DNA of 64,000 nt from Planctomycetales bacterium (GCA_027449865.1 DAIDKV010000082.1:1-64000); one strand, 5' to 3'. Shown: positions 10,101-18,412, numbered from the stretch's first letter. The notes: generated from the letters alone by a model not told the origin. Numbers and translations: made by a program.

Positions 10101-12928
10101 GTGGCCGAGATGGTTGAGCCATTCTCGACGTCGACCCCGTCGCTCGCGGTGGAGTTGGTCGTGCTGCTCCCGCCGATCCCGGTCATCGAGATGTTGCCGG
10201 CGCCCGACGTCGTGATCGTCATGCCAGAGTTGTAGACGCCAGCGGAGTTGCCAGCGCTGGCGGAGGCGGTCCCGGAAAGGCTCACCGAGCCGCCGGTCGT
10301 GGTGATGCTCGACGCATTGAGGCGGATGCCATACTCGTTGGCCCCGCTGCCGCCGGCGGTGCCGACGATCGAGATGTTGCCGACAGTCGTCGAGAGAACC
10401 GCCCCGTTCGTATCGGGATCCAGGCCCACGCCCATTGACCACTGGTTTCCCGGGCCGCCGGTACCCGTGATGGAAAGGTCGCCCTTGCCGGTGGCGTCGA
10501 TCTGCGCACCCTCGATATAGACCCCGTAGTTGGAAGAACCCGAGGAGTGGCCGCCGCCCTGGCCCTGGATCGTGATCGAGCCGTCGACCGACTGGACGGC
10601 CGGAGTGGTCGGCGCCCCGTCGAGGATGAAGACGCCGTCTTGCGACGAGCTGCCGACGCCACCCGTTCCCTTGATGGAGATCGGAGCCGATCCCGAAGCG
10701 ATCACCTGGCCGCCTCCGGCGATCTGCACGCCGTAGTCCACGACCGACGTCGAGCTGCCGCCGCCCGTTCCAGTCAACGTGATCCCGCCCGCCGAGGTGA
10801 CGTTTCCTCCCGTGCCGGTGATGAGGACGCCAAGGTCATTGAGCGAGCCGACACCGCCCGTCCCGGCGATCGTCACCACCCCGCCCGCATTGATCGTCGC
10901 CGCGTTGATCTGAACGCCGTATTCCTGGCTCGCGACGGCTTTGCCACCGGCCGACCCGCTGATCGAGGCCGTTCCCGTCGGGCTGAGAACCTGCGCCGAC
11001 GTGAGGATATCCACACCATCGCTGCTCTGCCCAGCCGCCGCGCCGGTGCCATTGATCGCGACCGCGCCGCCCGTCGTCGACTCGACCAGGCCCCCCGCCT
11101 CGACCGCCACGCCGGAATCGTTCGTACCGGTCGCGGAGAATTGCCCCGCGGTTCCGGTGATCGAGAGCGACCCGGACGCGGTCGTGACGCCGCTGCCGTA
11201 GCCCTTGCTTCCATCGGTGATCTGGACGCCGTCTTCCTGCCCGCCCGACGCCGCGCCACCGGTCCCGATGACGGTGACAGAGCCCGTCCCGACGCCGGCG
11301 ATCAGCCCTCCAGAATCGAGATGAACCCCGGCGTTCTGCGAGCTAGCGGTGCCGGCCCCGCCGCCCCAGCCCTGGACGAGGATGTCGCCGCCCGAGGAGG
11401 TCACCAGGCCGAGGTTCGCTCCCGTGCCGGTCCCGCTGAGATACACCCCGACGCTCAGATTGCCCCCGCCGGCCCCGCCGGTGCCGTACAGTTTGACCGT
11501 CCCCATCCCGCCGGCCGTGATCGTCCCCTGGGGGGCGACCTGGATGCCGAAGTCGTAGATGGAGTTGGTGTCGGTCGCGAGGCCGCCACCCTTCGCGGCA
11601 ACGATCACATTCCCGCCCGAGGACGTGATCATCGCCCCGGCGTTTCCGACATAGACGCCGATATTTGCTGGACCGGCGTCCGAGCTACCGGTCGCCTGGA
11701 CGGTCACGTTCCCGAGCCCGCCAGCGGTGATCACTCCCCCGATCCGAACCAGGACGCCGTCGCTCAATCCAGTGCTGGTCTGCGAGCCGCCGCCGGTCCC
11801 GTTGACGGCCACGTTCCCGCCGCCGGACGTGATCGTCGGCGACGGCCCGGCGTCATAGTTGAACAGCACCACGCCGCAGTTGTCCCCGCCCGTCGAGGCG
11901 CCGCCCGTCCCGTTGACCGTGACGGGACCTACGTCGCCGGTGCCGATCGAGCCGCCCGTGGCGACCAGCACGCCGAAATTGTTTCCCGCCGTCCCGGTCC
12001 CCCCGCCGCTCCCGCTCACCTCCACCGCTCCACTGCCCGATGTGATCGATGCCGACGTGCTGGTTCCGCCGGTGCCGAGGCTCAACGGATCGGAGTAAGT
12101 GCCCGAGGCCCACACGAAGACGCCGTGGTCGCTATTTGACCCCGCGCCGGCGCTCCCGTTCACCGTGACGGCGCCGGACTGCGTCGAGATCGTCCCGCCG
12201 TCGACGAGGACGCCGTAGTCCAGGCCCTGATCGGTGGCGGTGCCATAGCTTGACCCATTCACGGTGATCGGGCCTCGATCGTCCGTGACCGACGCCCCAC
12301 CGCCGACCAGCACGCCGACGTTGTGGCCGGAGGTGGTCCCACCCCCGAAGACGCTCCCATTGACGGTGAGGCTGCCGCCACCCACGACCGCCAGATGCGA
12401 GCCCGCCTGGACGAAGACACCGAACGCCGCGTTCGTGCCATTCGACGAATCGCCGACGCCGTTGATCGTCAGATTCCCGTAAGAAGTGATCGTGGCGTTA
12501 TTGGCGATAACGACTCCATTCTGACTGGTTCCGGCGGCGGTGCCGCCGTTGTCCGCCCTCAGCGTGATATCGTAACCGGCCAGGGTCGAAAGATTAGCCT
12601 GGACGCTGAGTATCCCCCCAGAATAAACATCCAGGCTCGTCTGACAGCCCAGAACCGGGGACTGGAAGAGGATCGACCCGGTCGCATGAAGCACGATCGG
12701 CGAGGTGGCGCCGATCAGGGCGGAGGGATCGATCGTGTAGGTGCCGTTGTCGATGAACGACGAGGCACCCGCAGGGATGGAGGTGGATCCGCCCGTCGCG
12801 ATGGTGATGGAGGCGGCCAGGAGTTGCCTCGATTCGAGCAAATCCATCACCAGCGCCTTGCTACGCGTCGCGGTCCGACCCCTTCTCGACCCCCGTACCC
12901 CAGCGATCGATCCGGATGCCTTCCCCAT
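4142..12928 (-). CDS. Giant extracellular repeat protein with LEPR-XLL-like N-terminus and Ig-like C-terminal domains
   Basis: This 2928-residue product dominates the window. The N-terminus is basic and then shows MDLLESRQLLAA (residues about 28-39), a variant of the planctomycete LEPR-XLL motif found on very large exported proteins. There follow some 2100 residues of tandem units of roughly 33-40 residues with the pattern GVxV..GG.I...G.G.VTV.GTGG......N, very rich in Gly, Ser, Thr and Val, as expected for a right-handed beta-helix. Near the C-terminus are three or four Ig-like domains (for example TTLQATPGPVSYGQ and PVGPVTLLADG) and a His/Arg-rich tail. No sortase motif, autotransporter barrel or PEP-CTERM is visible. 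The start at 12928 is preceded by GGGGAGGGG; the track's 45 extra residues lack this. It is probably a surface or matrix adhesin. The function is inferred. Confidence 0.85.
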   Translation of the reverse strand: MGKASGSIAGVRGSRRGRTATRSKALVMDLLESRQLLAASITIATGGSTSIPAGASSFIDNGTYTIDPSALIGATSPIVLHATGSILFQSPVLGCQTSLDVYSGGILSVQANLSTLAGYDITLRADNGGTAAGTSQNGVVIANNATITSYGNLTINGVGDSSNGTNAAFGVFVQAGSHLAVVGGGSLTVNGSVFGGGTTSGHNVGVLVGGGASVTDDRGPITVNGSSYGTATDQGLDYGVLVDGGTISTQSGAVTVNGSAGAGSNSDHGVFVWASGTYSDPLSLGTGGTSTSASITSGSGAVEVSGSGGGTGTAGNNFGVLVATGGSIGTGDVGPVTVNGTGGASTGGDNCGVVLFNYDAGPSPTITSGGGNVAVNGTGGGSQTSTGLSDGVLVRIGGVITAGGLGNVTVQATGSSDAGPANIGVYVGNAGAMITSSGGNVIVAAKGGGLATDTNSIYDFGIQVAPQGTITAGGMGTVKLYGTGGAGGGNLSVGVYLSGTGTGANLGLVTSSGGDILVQGWGGGAGTASSQNAGVHLDSGGLIAGVGTGSVTVIGTGGAASGGQEDGVQITDGSKGYGSGVTTASGSLSITGTAGQFSATGTNDSGVAVEAGGLVESTTGGAVAINGTGAAAGQSSDGVDILTSAQVLSPTGTASISGSAGGKAVASQEYGVQINAATINAGGVVTIAGTGGVGSLNDLGVLITGTGGNVTSAGGITLTGTGGGSSTSVVDYGVQIAGGGQVIASGSAPISIKGTGGVGSSSQDGVFILDGAPTTPAVQSVDGSITIQGQGGGHSSGSSNYGVYIEGAQIDATGKGDLSITGTGGPGNQWSMGVGLDPDTNGAVLSTTVGNISIVGTAGGSGANEYGIRLNASSITTTGGSVSLSGTASASAGNSAGVYNSGMTITTSGAGNISMTGIGGSSTTNSTASDGVDVENGSTISATGTGGIALIGTGGASAGGNNNQGVWVNNSSIQTATGPISIKGTGGNAGAGGHDNDGIQINGASSVKSTVSGNITLDGTAGSGSYNGTGIRISDSSTAVTAGGAGTLSITGLGDATATAANNYGVLLTTSATASSTSGDVTINGTGGGGTNYNDGVMVTGGSSLQTGGNVVVTGTALSTTTGKHNFGAAVNSSGTVQATSSGNLTVNGTGGGGTYVESGVYASASGTFRSADGNLTITGTGGGSATANGDAGVVVWSGGQVQATGSGDVTINGTGGAGSYYATGVFVTNGGIVHSDNGNISLSGAGGGTGSTSNHNYGVDLSTNASITVTGTGSTSITGTGGVGNNQNQGVAIDSSATATTAGGNLTIKGTGGSQAGATNNVGVNLTGASVSPGGTGALFITGYGGNGGATGSYNAGVYIGSSTMTVGGDVTIAGTGGQGKNRDRGVFLNSQTLSPGGNGNVSITGIGGAETSATTSASADQGIYAKKATIKSSGSGDLSLVGTGGASAGQQAVAYGIYLYNGTTVEATGTGTVSVTGTGGTSVGGGYEIGISLVLNSTITSGGGSVTVAGTGGDTGTGGQNIGIRDMSGSTITATGSGNLIVTGTGGSGAINNYGVQLTGTIGTTGTGNVTVTGTGGSALSAGGQPSDNNKGIFVENGAIHATSGQLTVKGTGGASAADSSSNDIGILVLGGTIQTTTTGDVSVTGIGGQGGYYSYGILLNSSGAIESTQGGVTVVGTGGGSASGQGSNAGIIVRSGQITTGTPGPTPVVGGNVSIQGAGGVGGSKDFGVHIDESTITSTTSGSIVLNGTGGQSSDGSQSIGVYDSGGTISETGTGTLTITGKGGTASQGNNAGVKLANGSTATTSSGDLTITGTGGGTSADSTDFGVYIATGSNVSAGSTGTVTVTGQGGQGGGSVGVSVNGYLSGTGAQITSGGGAITLNGTGGGSASDGGGDVGVQVSNGGKIVAVTAQGSINGTGGPGNGYSDGVQVSTNGSLGGNGGFLIYGYGKGHAGDAGNDVGIAVTSSGQINTTGPLKLYGYGGSGGGNDAGVLVSGNSSTKITAPGLTLTGTGGGSNGSQGYDVGVRVDSGASITSTAGALSITAYGGNYGIGQDDGLFVTGTGSAITSTGASMAVAGTGGGGSNSTGSSGVALTAGGQLLWNGSNTGTFSVNGTGGNGTGGGNSGLLIDGIGSKLFTEAVLSATPVYAGTSGQTGTAPGYGIQITNSGGIFGQNGPVQEPFNLQADTLLADATSTLSTPSQTIGVSVSQSGTIAGSVSSMTFNSTGAGVLTLDGGPKFQAGQVNDNTGTMIASGHLAAGLTSPIAVAASATLTVAPGAVLPGVSDSGGTINGASGQGTVGAYVSTGNGTISPGSPTSAGILHFTSVNPGSGETFVFGLGGPSVAGQQPIAGTDYSQIQIVPASVGPQSPINLSGSTLQLQSLGALAAQPGSVYTLISNPGGAAIAGTFNGLPEGSSITLGGQTYFLSYSGGASGADVVLYIPAPTTTTLQATPGPVSYGQTAQFLAKVITTGTSIAPTGNVAFYLLGSNTFLGLVPIDANGNASLQVPSLPTGSDTVTALFSGTMAFERSQNTATVTVTKATPMVQIATSTPTVAAGQPVSFIGSVLPATPGSAVPTGTASFTDTTTGTTLASNVPLVDGRAVLTLSTLAPGDHSIAFTYNSGDANYDGGGSASTSVAVQGVGVLASSITLVAPASAYSQSVITLSALVGAGTADPTGQVEFFDGGKAIGTVPLSTSGVATLSLPDLSQGDHSFTAAFTSSSGGVAPSHSSAQTTLVTTNPLAPVTVNTAISVTPIYLPLPSTVPASLGGRNTRLKVSVTVASGTSGASTPVGPVTLLADGLPIASVNLDASGQATFNVKGRVVFNKTIVVRYDGAVVGTTTYAPSSSAPVLADRSFFVGNSPQHRQAMASERKHPSGPASVFRARHPMVATSPGIHHPATAKPHQTMLTALGILTTTHRHRHGR

Positions 12929-13275
12929 CGTCCCCTCCCCGGTAGCTGACTTGTCGTGGACCTGGCCCGTCGGATCGCCCGGCGCGGGTCCCCCCTGGAC
13001 CCTGCGCGCGACAGGACGCCGGGGCCACATCGGCGAGGTGGACCGCGCGAGACCCCGACACACGGACCATAGAACATCAACTCGTGAATGGGAACTCGAC
13101 GCTTCAGGGTCGATTCGAACGATCGATTTCCTGAAGCCGCGTGCGCTGAGGATCGGGCACCTCGCTTGGACCGGCGCGGAGGGATGGGTATCCTGTTGGG
13201 CTGTCGAGCGCTCGGAACCCAGACCGGGCGAAGGGCGCTGGGATCGACCTCCGGCATTTTTTCGAGGTTAGAAAC
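12929..13275. other. Intergenic region between divergent giant-protein and cyclophilin genes
   Basis: About 350 bases separate the two divergent start codons and must hold both promoters. The ORF track extends the giant protein into this region, but codon content and the strong ribosome-binding site at 12928 argue against that. I see no tRNA, no clear paired -35/-10 elements and no strong hairpin. A weak TATGGT box on the minus strand near 13069 is not convincing. Confidence 0.4.
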
Positions 13276-13770
13276 ATGGCCAGGCCGCGCGTCTTTTTCG
13301 AGATCACCGTCGACGGCAAGCCCGCCGGTCGAATCACCATGGACCTCTTCGATGACGTGGTGCCCGAGACCGCCGAGAACTTCCGCGCGCTCTGCACCCA
13401 CGAGAAGGGGTTCGGCTACAAGGGGTCCTCGTTCCACCGAGTCATCCCCCAGTTCATGATCCAGGGGGGCGACTTCACCAACCACAACGGGACCGGCGGG
13501 AAGTCGATCTACGGAACGAAGTTCAAGGACGAGAACTTCCAGCTCAAGCACGACCGCCCCGGCCTGCTCTCGATGGCCAACGCCGGCCCCAATACCAACG
13601 GCTCTCAATTCTTCATCACGACGGTCGTCACGCCCTGGCTCGACGGCAAGCACGTCGTCTTCGGCGAGGTGGTCGAGGGGATGGACGTGGTCCAGAAGAT
13701 CGAGGCCCTCGGCTCGCGGAGCGGAACACCGCAAGCCCAGGTCCAGATACAGGATTGCGGGCAGGTTTGA
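13276..13770 (+). CDS. Cyclophilin-type peptidyl-prolyl cis-trans isomerase, eukaryote-like
   Basis: The 164-residue product is a compact single-domain cyclophilin that catalyses cis-trans isomerisation of peptidyl-proline bonds. Catalytic and binding residues are all present: [15 protein letters not shown] (Arg, Phe, Met, Gln of the active site), [15 protein letters not shown], and [14 protein letters not shown] with the Trp that contacts cyclosporin in eukaryotic CypA. The insertion around [12 protein letters not shown] is like the eukaryotic CypA class and unlike short bacterial PpiB. There is no signal peptide, so it should be cytoplasmic. GAGG lies eight bases before the ATG. It is followed by the Tat-exported aldo/keto reductase after about 135 bases; no functional link is evident. 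Confidence 0.95.
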   Translation: MARPRVFFEITVDGKPAGRITMDLFDDVVPETAENFRALCTHEKGFGYKGSSFHRVIPQFMIQGGDFTNHNGTGGKSIYGTKFKDENFQLKHDRPGLLSMANAGPNTNGSQFFITTVVTPWLDGKHVVFGEVVEGMDVVQKIEALGSRSGTPQAQVQIQDCGQV

Positions 13771-13905
13771 TCGTACGGGTTCCGCCGGTCCCTGGGCGAG
13801 CGAGGCATCAGGGCCCGGGGATTGCTTGCTCCGTCTCTCCGGACGCCTTGACCAATCCCGGAGGGACGGAGCGTCGATCGCCACTCAACCCGAGGAGAGA
13901 TCCCG

Positions 13906-15087
13906 ATGGAGACGAACCCCAAAACCGCCCCGGACGCCAGCCGCCGCGATTTCCTCCGCGTGGGGACCGCCGCGATCGCTCTCGGGGCCTCGGCGCATCC
14001 TGCCCTCGGACGCGAAGCAGACGAGCCCGCCGAGGAGTGGCGCAACCGACAACCCGGGATGGCCTATCGACGACTCGGCCGAACCGGAATGATGATCTCG
14101 GAGGTCGTTTGCGGCGGCGACCCCATCACCCTCAAGAACTACCGGCATATCCACAAGGCCATCGAGCGCGGGCTGAACTACCTCGACATGGCCCCCGCCT
14201 ACAACGGAGGCGACACCGAGCGCGCCTTCGGCAAGCTCCTCACCGAGTCACCAAAGCTCCGAGACAGGGTCTTCCTGACAACCAAGGTCAGCGCCTTCAA
14301 TGGGGTGCGCACCCGGCTGTACCGGAAGATCCTCGACAGCCTTCCTACCTCGCGACAGGAAGCGATCCGCCGCGAGGCCGAGGCGATCGGCCGAAGCCGA
14401 CGGCTCGAACTGCCAGGCTACTACCTGACCTATTTCCCCGGCCAGCAAAAGGCGTTCGCCTCGGCCTATCTCCGGACCGCGATGCAGCCCGAGTTCGGCG
14501 ATCGGGTGGAGAATAGCCCGGAGGTACGCCAGGCGATTGTCGAGTCGATCGAGGGGAGCCTGAAGCGCGTCGGCACCGACCATTTCGACCTGCTGATGTG
14601 CCCCCACGGCGCCGATATCGCCGAGGACCTCGGCTCGCCGGCCATCCCCGAGGTCTTCGCCGACCTGAAGCGTCAGGGGAAGGTTCGGTTCCTGGGCGTG
14701 ACCTCGCACAACGACCCCGCGGGCGTACTCCGCGCCGCGGCCGAGGCCGGACATTACGACGCCGCGATGGTCGCGTATAATGTGATCAACGGCGGATACG
14801 TCAACGCCTCGCTCGCGCATGCGACCCAAAAGGGGCTGGGTGTGATCGCGATGAAAGCGGCGCACGCCGTCGCGACACACCACAAGCCGCTGCAACCAGT
14901 CCCCTCGTGGCGGGTCGCGAAGGTGGAGCGGGTCGTGCCCGGCGAGATGAAGGCCCCGATGAAGGCGTACCTCTGGGCCCTTCAGGACCCGAGGATCTCC
15001 GCCGTGATCTCGAACCTCTGGAACGAGACCGACATCGACGAGAACCTCGGACTGGCCGGCCGCCGAGTCGAGCTTGGTCCCGCCTGA
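13906..15087 (+). CDS. Tat-exported aldo/keto reductase
   Basis: A 393-residue aldo/keto reductase with an N-terminal twin-arginine signal (SRRDFLRVG, residues about 13-21, then a short Ala-rich hydrophobic stretch ending near ALG). The domain begins at MAYRRLGRTGMMISEVVCGG. The catalytic tetrad of the superfamily is recognisable: Asp and Tyr in YLDMAPAY, Lys in TTKVSAF and His in LLMCPHGAD. These enzymes reduce aldehydes or ketones with NAD(P)H; the Tat signal implies folding with cofactor before export to the periplasm. The start ATG at 13906 has GAGGAG six bases upstream. It is convergent with the vWA-protein gene (33-base gap). The physiological substrate cannot be deduced. Such Tat-tagged oxidoreductases are common in planctomycetes. 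Confidence 0.9.
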   Translation: METNPKTAPDASRRDFLRVGTAAIALGASAHPALGREADEPAEEWRNRQPGMAYRRLGRTGMMISEVVCGGDPITLKNYRHIHKAIERGLNYLDMAPAYNGGDTERAFGKLLTESPKLRDRVFLTTKVSAFNGVRTRLYRKILDSLPTSRQEAIRREAEAIGRSRRLELPGYYLTYFPGQQKAFASAYLRTAMQPEFGDRVENSPEVRQAIVESIEGSLKRVGTDHFDLLMCPHGADIAEDLGSPAIPEVFADLKRQGKVRFLGVTSHNDPAGVLRAAAEAGHYDAAMVAYNVINGGYVNASLAHATQKGLGVIAMKAAHAVATHHKPLQPVPSWRVAKVERVVPGEMKAPMKAYLWALQDPRISAVISNLWNETDIDENLGLAGRRVELGPA

Positions 15088-15119
15088 CTCGCCGGCCTCG
15101 GCCGCTGGAGAATCGGAGG

Positions 15120-16400
15120 TCAGCTTTTCGCGTCGCCGGGCGAATCCGGCGACTGCGGAGGGCGATTGACCCGGGCCTGGCGGTGCTGGTACGAGCGATA
15201 CTTGGCCTGCTTGGCGAAGGTCTCATGCGGGAGCGACCCGAGCGATTCTTCCATCTGATCGAGCACCGCCAGTTCGTCGTTCAACACAGGCGAGCCGACA
15301 ATCGACGAGGCCGTCGCGCGGGCGGTGTGCAGCCATTGCACGGTGCCGCTGACGTCGCCAATCTCGGCGGAGCGGCCGGCCTCCTTCTGGGCTCGGGCGA
15401 CCATCAGCAGCGCGACCTGCTCGGCGACCTCGGGAAGCTCGGGCAGCGCCGACCACTCCGTCATTGGGATGGCCGGCAACCCGCCGAGCAGGGATCGGAC
15501 AACGTGACGGCCGCCGGTCCGTGGGTCGTCCCAGGCCAGCCGAATGGCCAGTATCTGGCCACCCGTGGCACTCGGCGGCACTCTCAGCCGGACAACCAGA
15601 GGGATCGGCATCCCGACCACAAGGTTCGGCAGCATCAAACGGCCGGTGGGGGCGCGCTGGAGGTCATTGAGCACCTCCAGCACCTCAACGCCATCGGCCG
15701 GTTCGAGGCCCAGGCTCATCTTCTGGCCGAGTGTCGCCATCAGCCCCTGGAGTTCGGTCTGGAAAATATCTGCAAGCTGCACAGGTGACTCTATGTAGTA
15801 ATAGTTTCCGTCGCCGGCCATCGCCATCGATTCGAGCAGGTCCTCGTTGTAATCGTCGCCGACGCCGAGGGTCGTCGTACTAACACCGTTGGCCACCAGG
15901 CCGCTCGCCTCGGCGGCGATTGTGTTCGGGTCGACAACGCCGGCATTGGCGTTACCATCGGAGAGAAGCAGCACGCGATTGATCCCGCCCGGGACCAGCC
16001 CCGCGGCGGCCTGACGCCCTCCCTCGGCCCATCCCGCGTGAAGGTTCGTCGAGCCCCGAGGCCGGACCTGCTGTATCCGGTGCACGAGCCCCAGCTTGTC
16101 CGCCGCCGGACTACATGAAACCAAAACGTCCACACATTCATCAAATATCACAACGCTGATTTTATCGTTCGGCAGAAGCTGCTGCACGACGAACGCCGAG
16201 GCCTCGATGGCGTGCGCCATCTTCTTCCCCTCAACCATCGACCCCGATCGGTCGAGCACCAGTGCAAGGTTCAGGGCCGGGCGCGGGAAATGAACGTCCG
16301 GGCTCCGAGGCGTGATCCGGAACAGGACGTCCAGCACGATCGAGCCATCGGAGCAGACAGCGCCACGCGAAGGGATCAGTTCGATGCGAGGCTCGGACAT
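15120..16400 (-). CDS. von Willebrand factor A domain protein
   Basis: A 426-residue protein with a complete vWA domain in its first half. MIDAS residues are intact: DRSGSM (DxSxS, about residue 50), STNLHAG (Thr) and LLSDGNAN (Asp). The C-terminal half resembles the extension of bacterial vWA proteins annotated as Ca-activated chloride-channel-like or YfbK-like, with a beta-rich domain and a helical tail. No signal peptide or membrane helix is evident, so the location is probably cytoplasmic. The start at 16400 has GGGAGGG nine bases before the ATG; the track start adds 39 unsupported residues. No MoxR-type ATPase sits next to it, so it looks like a stand-alone vWA protein. Metal-dependent ligand binding is known for the domain; the partner is unknown. 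Confidence 0.85.
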   Translation of the reverse strand: MSEPRIELIPSRGAVCSDGSIVLDVLFRITPRSPDVHFPRPALNLALVLDRSGSMVEGKKMAHAIEASAFVVQQLLPNDKISVVIFDECVDVLVSCSPAADKLGLVHRIQQVRPRGSTNLHAGWAEGGRQAAAGLVPGGINRVLLLSDGNANAGVVDPNTIAAEASGLVANGVSTTTLGVGDDYNEDLLESMAMAGDGNYYYIESPVQLADIFQTELQGLMATLGQKMSLGLEPADGVEVLEVLNDLQRAPTGRLMLPNLVVGMPIPLVVRLRVPPSATGGQILAIRLAWDDPRTGGRHVVRSLLGGLPAIPMTEWSALPELPEVAEQVALLMVARAQKEAGRSAEIGDVSGTVQWLHTARATASSIVGSPVLNDELAVLDQMEESLGSLPHETFAKQAKYRSYQHRQARVNRPPQSPDSPGDAKS

Positions 16401-16565
16401 GATGGCAGCCCTCCCTGCGTCGGCCGCATCCGTCGACGCCCGCCCGATGCGGCGAGGTCTCACCGACTCATTCTCCCGGCCGGGATCGTTGCCGGATGCT
16501 CGGACGACAGAATCCATTCTCGCGTGGATCGGACCGCGTGAAAAGGGGAGACTCTCGCTCTTTTC

Positions 16566-17381
16566 TCAACGCGACGGTTCGGATTCGACCAGGGCACGGA
16601 TGCGATCGAGACCCCGGCGGATCACCGTAGCGGGGTTTTGCTCCCACAACGCCCGGTTGAAAAGTTCGAGCGAGATCGGGCCGTCGTAGCCGATCGTCCG
16701 CAGGTTCGCGATCACGCGAGGGAGGTCCGCGATCCCCTCGCCGACCATCACTCGATGCTCGTCCATCTGGGTGAGCGGATCGGGATTGGCCGGAACGTCG
16801 TTGATGTGGAAGTTCGCCAGCCGATCGCCCGGAATCTTGAGCAGGTCGTCGACCGAGCCGCCGCCCCGAATCATGTGGAAGACGTCCCCCACGATCGTGG
16901 CGTGAGGGTCGCCTGTCCCGCCTGCGATCGCCCAGGCCGCGTCGAGCGTCTTCACGCCGGCGACGAAGCCGAGGAATTCCATCGACGGCGTCACACCGAT
17001 CGAGCGGCCGATTTCCAGAAGTTCGGCGAACCGCTCCGTGGCTCGTCCAAGGTCGACCACCTCACGCGGCGGGCTGGCGACGATGTACGGGCTCTTCAAC
17101 TCGGCGGCCTGTTCCATCCGACGCCGGCATTCCGCCAGCACCCTGGCGTGATCCTCGCCCTCGGCGGTGATCCAGCCGTGGAGCGCGATCACACTGACCA
17201 CCCGGAGGCCAGCATCGGCGAGGGCCGATCGAAGCTCGGCCATGCTTCCGCCCTGATCAAGATACGCCGTGATCTCATCGTTCCACGGCTCGATCGCCGA
17301 GTAACCCGCCTCGCCCGCCAGCCGAATCTTCTCCAGCAGGGGCGTCGGTCGGATCGTGCTGGTATTTAGACAGTAGAGCAT
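16566..17381 (-). CDS. Xylose isomerase-like TIM-barrel protein (sugar phosphate isomerase/epimerase family)
   Basis: A 271-residue member of the AP endonuclease 2 / xylose-isomerase-like TIM-barrel superfamily. Landmarks are YSAIEPWND near the N-terminus, a MEFLGF strand with the metal-binding Glu near residue 150, GDVFHM, FHIND (metal-binding His) and ISLELFN at the C-terminus, as in hydroxypyruvate isomerase and inosose dehydratase relatives. There is no signal peptide. It ends 48 bases before the vWA gene's stop-side neighbour and lies 21 bases downstream of the SDR dehydrogenase, on the same strand, suggesting an SDR plus isomerase pair acting on a sugar or polyol. AAGG lies before the ATG. 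The substrate is not predictable from sequence. Confidence 0.85.
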   Translation of the reverse strand: MLYCLNTSTIRPTPLLEKIRLAGEAGYSAIEPWNDEITAYLDQGGSMAELRSALADAGLRVVSVIALHGWITAEGEDHARVLAECRRRMEQAAELKSPYIVASPPREVVDLGRATERFAELLEIGRSIGVTPSMEFLGFVAGVKTLDAAWAIAGGTGDPHATIVGDVFHMIRGGGSVDDLLKIPGDRLANFHINDVPANPDPLTQMDEHRVMVGEGIADLPRVIANLRTIGYDGPISLELFNRALWEQNPATVIRRGLDRIRALVESEPSR

Positions 17382-17402
17382 GTTTTGCCCTTAACTCAGG
17401 GA

Positions 17403-18245
17403 CTAATCGAATCGTTGCTCGTAGGGCGGGCGGCTGCGTTCGGGCAGATGGACCATCCCCGCGTCGTCGGCGACGTGCAGGCCGGCGTCGAGATAGAGAA
17501 TGGTCCCGGTGATCTTGCGGGCGGGCTCCGAGGCCAGGTAGAGGACAGCGGCGCCGACCTCCTCCGGGGTGGTCAGATTACGGATGCCGGCGGGAAAATC
17601 CGGACGGCCGTGCCTGGCCTGGATTTGCCGTTCGTTGGGTGTGTCGACCCATCCGGGCGCGACCATGTTGCACGAGACCCCGATGTCGAGGCATTCGACA
17701 GCCACCTGCTGCGTCAATCCCCACAGGCCGGCCTTGCTGACCACGTAGGAAAAGAGCCCCGGCATCGGTCGAGTGGCCCGGACCGAGCCGATGTTCACGA
17801 TGGTTCCCCGGCGGTCCCGAAGAATCGGCATCGCCGCCTTGATTCCTAGCCAGGCTCCCTTCAGGTTGATCGAGAGCGTCCGGTCCCAGAGCGCCTCGTC
17901 GGTCGACTCGATCGTCCCTCTTGGGCTGATTCCCGCACAGTTGACCAGGACGTCAATCCCACCCCACTGGGCGACGGCCTTTTCGACGGCGAGGGTCCAG
18001 TCGTCGGATCGAGTGACGTCGAGCGGTTGGCCAATGGCCCGGCCGCCGTGGCTCGTGATCGCCGCGGCCTCGTCGCGGACCAGATCGCGCTCGACATCGG
18101 TCAGCACGAGATCGTACGAGGCGGCTGCCATCGTCCGGGCAATCCCCAGCCCGATCCCCTGCGCCGCACCCGTCACCAGGGCCACTCTCCGCTCGGATGA
18201 TCCATTCATGCTTGTGACTCGTTGCTTGCACCGATCCAACTTCAT
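17403..18245 (-). CDS. Short-chain dehydrogenase/reductase
   Basis: A classical SDR oxidoreductase of about 270-280 residues. The Rossmann motif TGAAQGIGLGIA, the VNCAGISPRG strand, the Ser in NIGSVRA and the YVVSKAG catalytic Tyr/Lys are all present. SDRs of this shape reduce or oxidise alcohol/ketone groups of sugars, polyols or acyl chains with NAD(P). Two starts are possible: ATG 18245 has GAGG seven bases upstream, whereas ATG 18209 sits directly before the conserved domain but lacks a good ribosome-binding site; I keep the former. It is followed after 21 bases by the TIM-barrel isomerase, a pairing that suggests sugar or inositol-like metabolism, though that is inference. Confidence 0.9.
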   Translation of the reverse strand: MKLDRCKQRVTSMNGSSERRVALVTGAAQGIGLGIARTMAAASYDLVLTDVERDLVRDEAAAITSHGGRAIGQPLDVTRSDDWTLAVEKAVAQWGGIDVLVNCAGISPRGTIESTDEALWDRTLSINLKGAWLGIKAAMPILRDRRGTIVNIGSVRATRPMPGLFSYVVSKAGLWGLTQQVAVECLDIGVSCNMVAPGWVDTPNERQIQARHGRPDFPAGIRNLTTPEEVGAAVLYLASEPARKITGTILYLDAGLHVADDAGMVHLPERSRPPYEQRFD

Positions 18246-18412
18246 AAATCGGCCTCATCATGGCGGGTGCCCTGGCTGTCGTCAATTGGCCGCCGCTCGG
18301 GCGTTCGTGGAAAGACGAAGGAATTCGCGCAGGAGGGGACGGATTGGGATCGTCCGATCGCTTCATCTATGCTACATTCTGGTGTTGGCCGCCATAGAAA
18401 AGCCGAAGTCAA

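Noticed and set aside
6540-12500. Regularly recurring GC-rich units that could suggest a CRISPR array or satellite
   Set aside because: The units differ in length and base sequence and keep a single reading frame through 2928 codons, so they are protein repeats rather than CRISPR repeats with spacers.
15120-16400. Second MoxR-vWA system at 15-16 kb
   Set aside because: The vWA protein has no adjacent MoxR ATPase, so it was treated as stand-alone.
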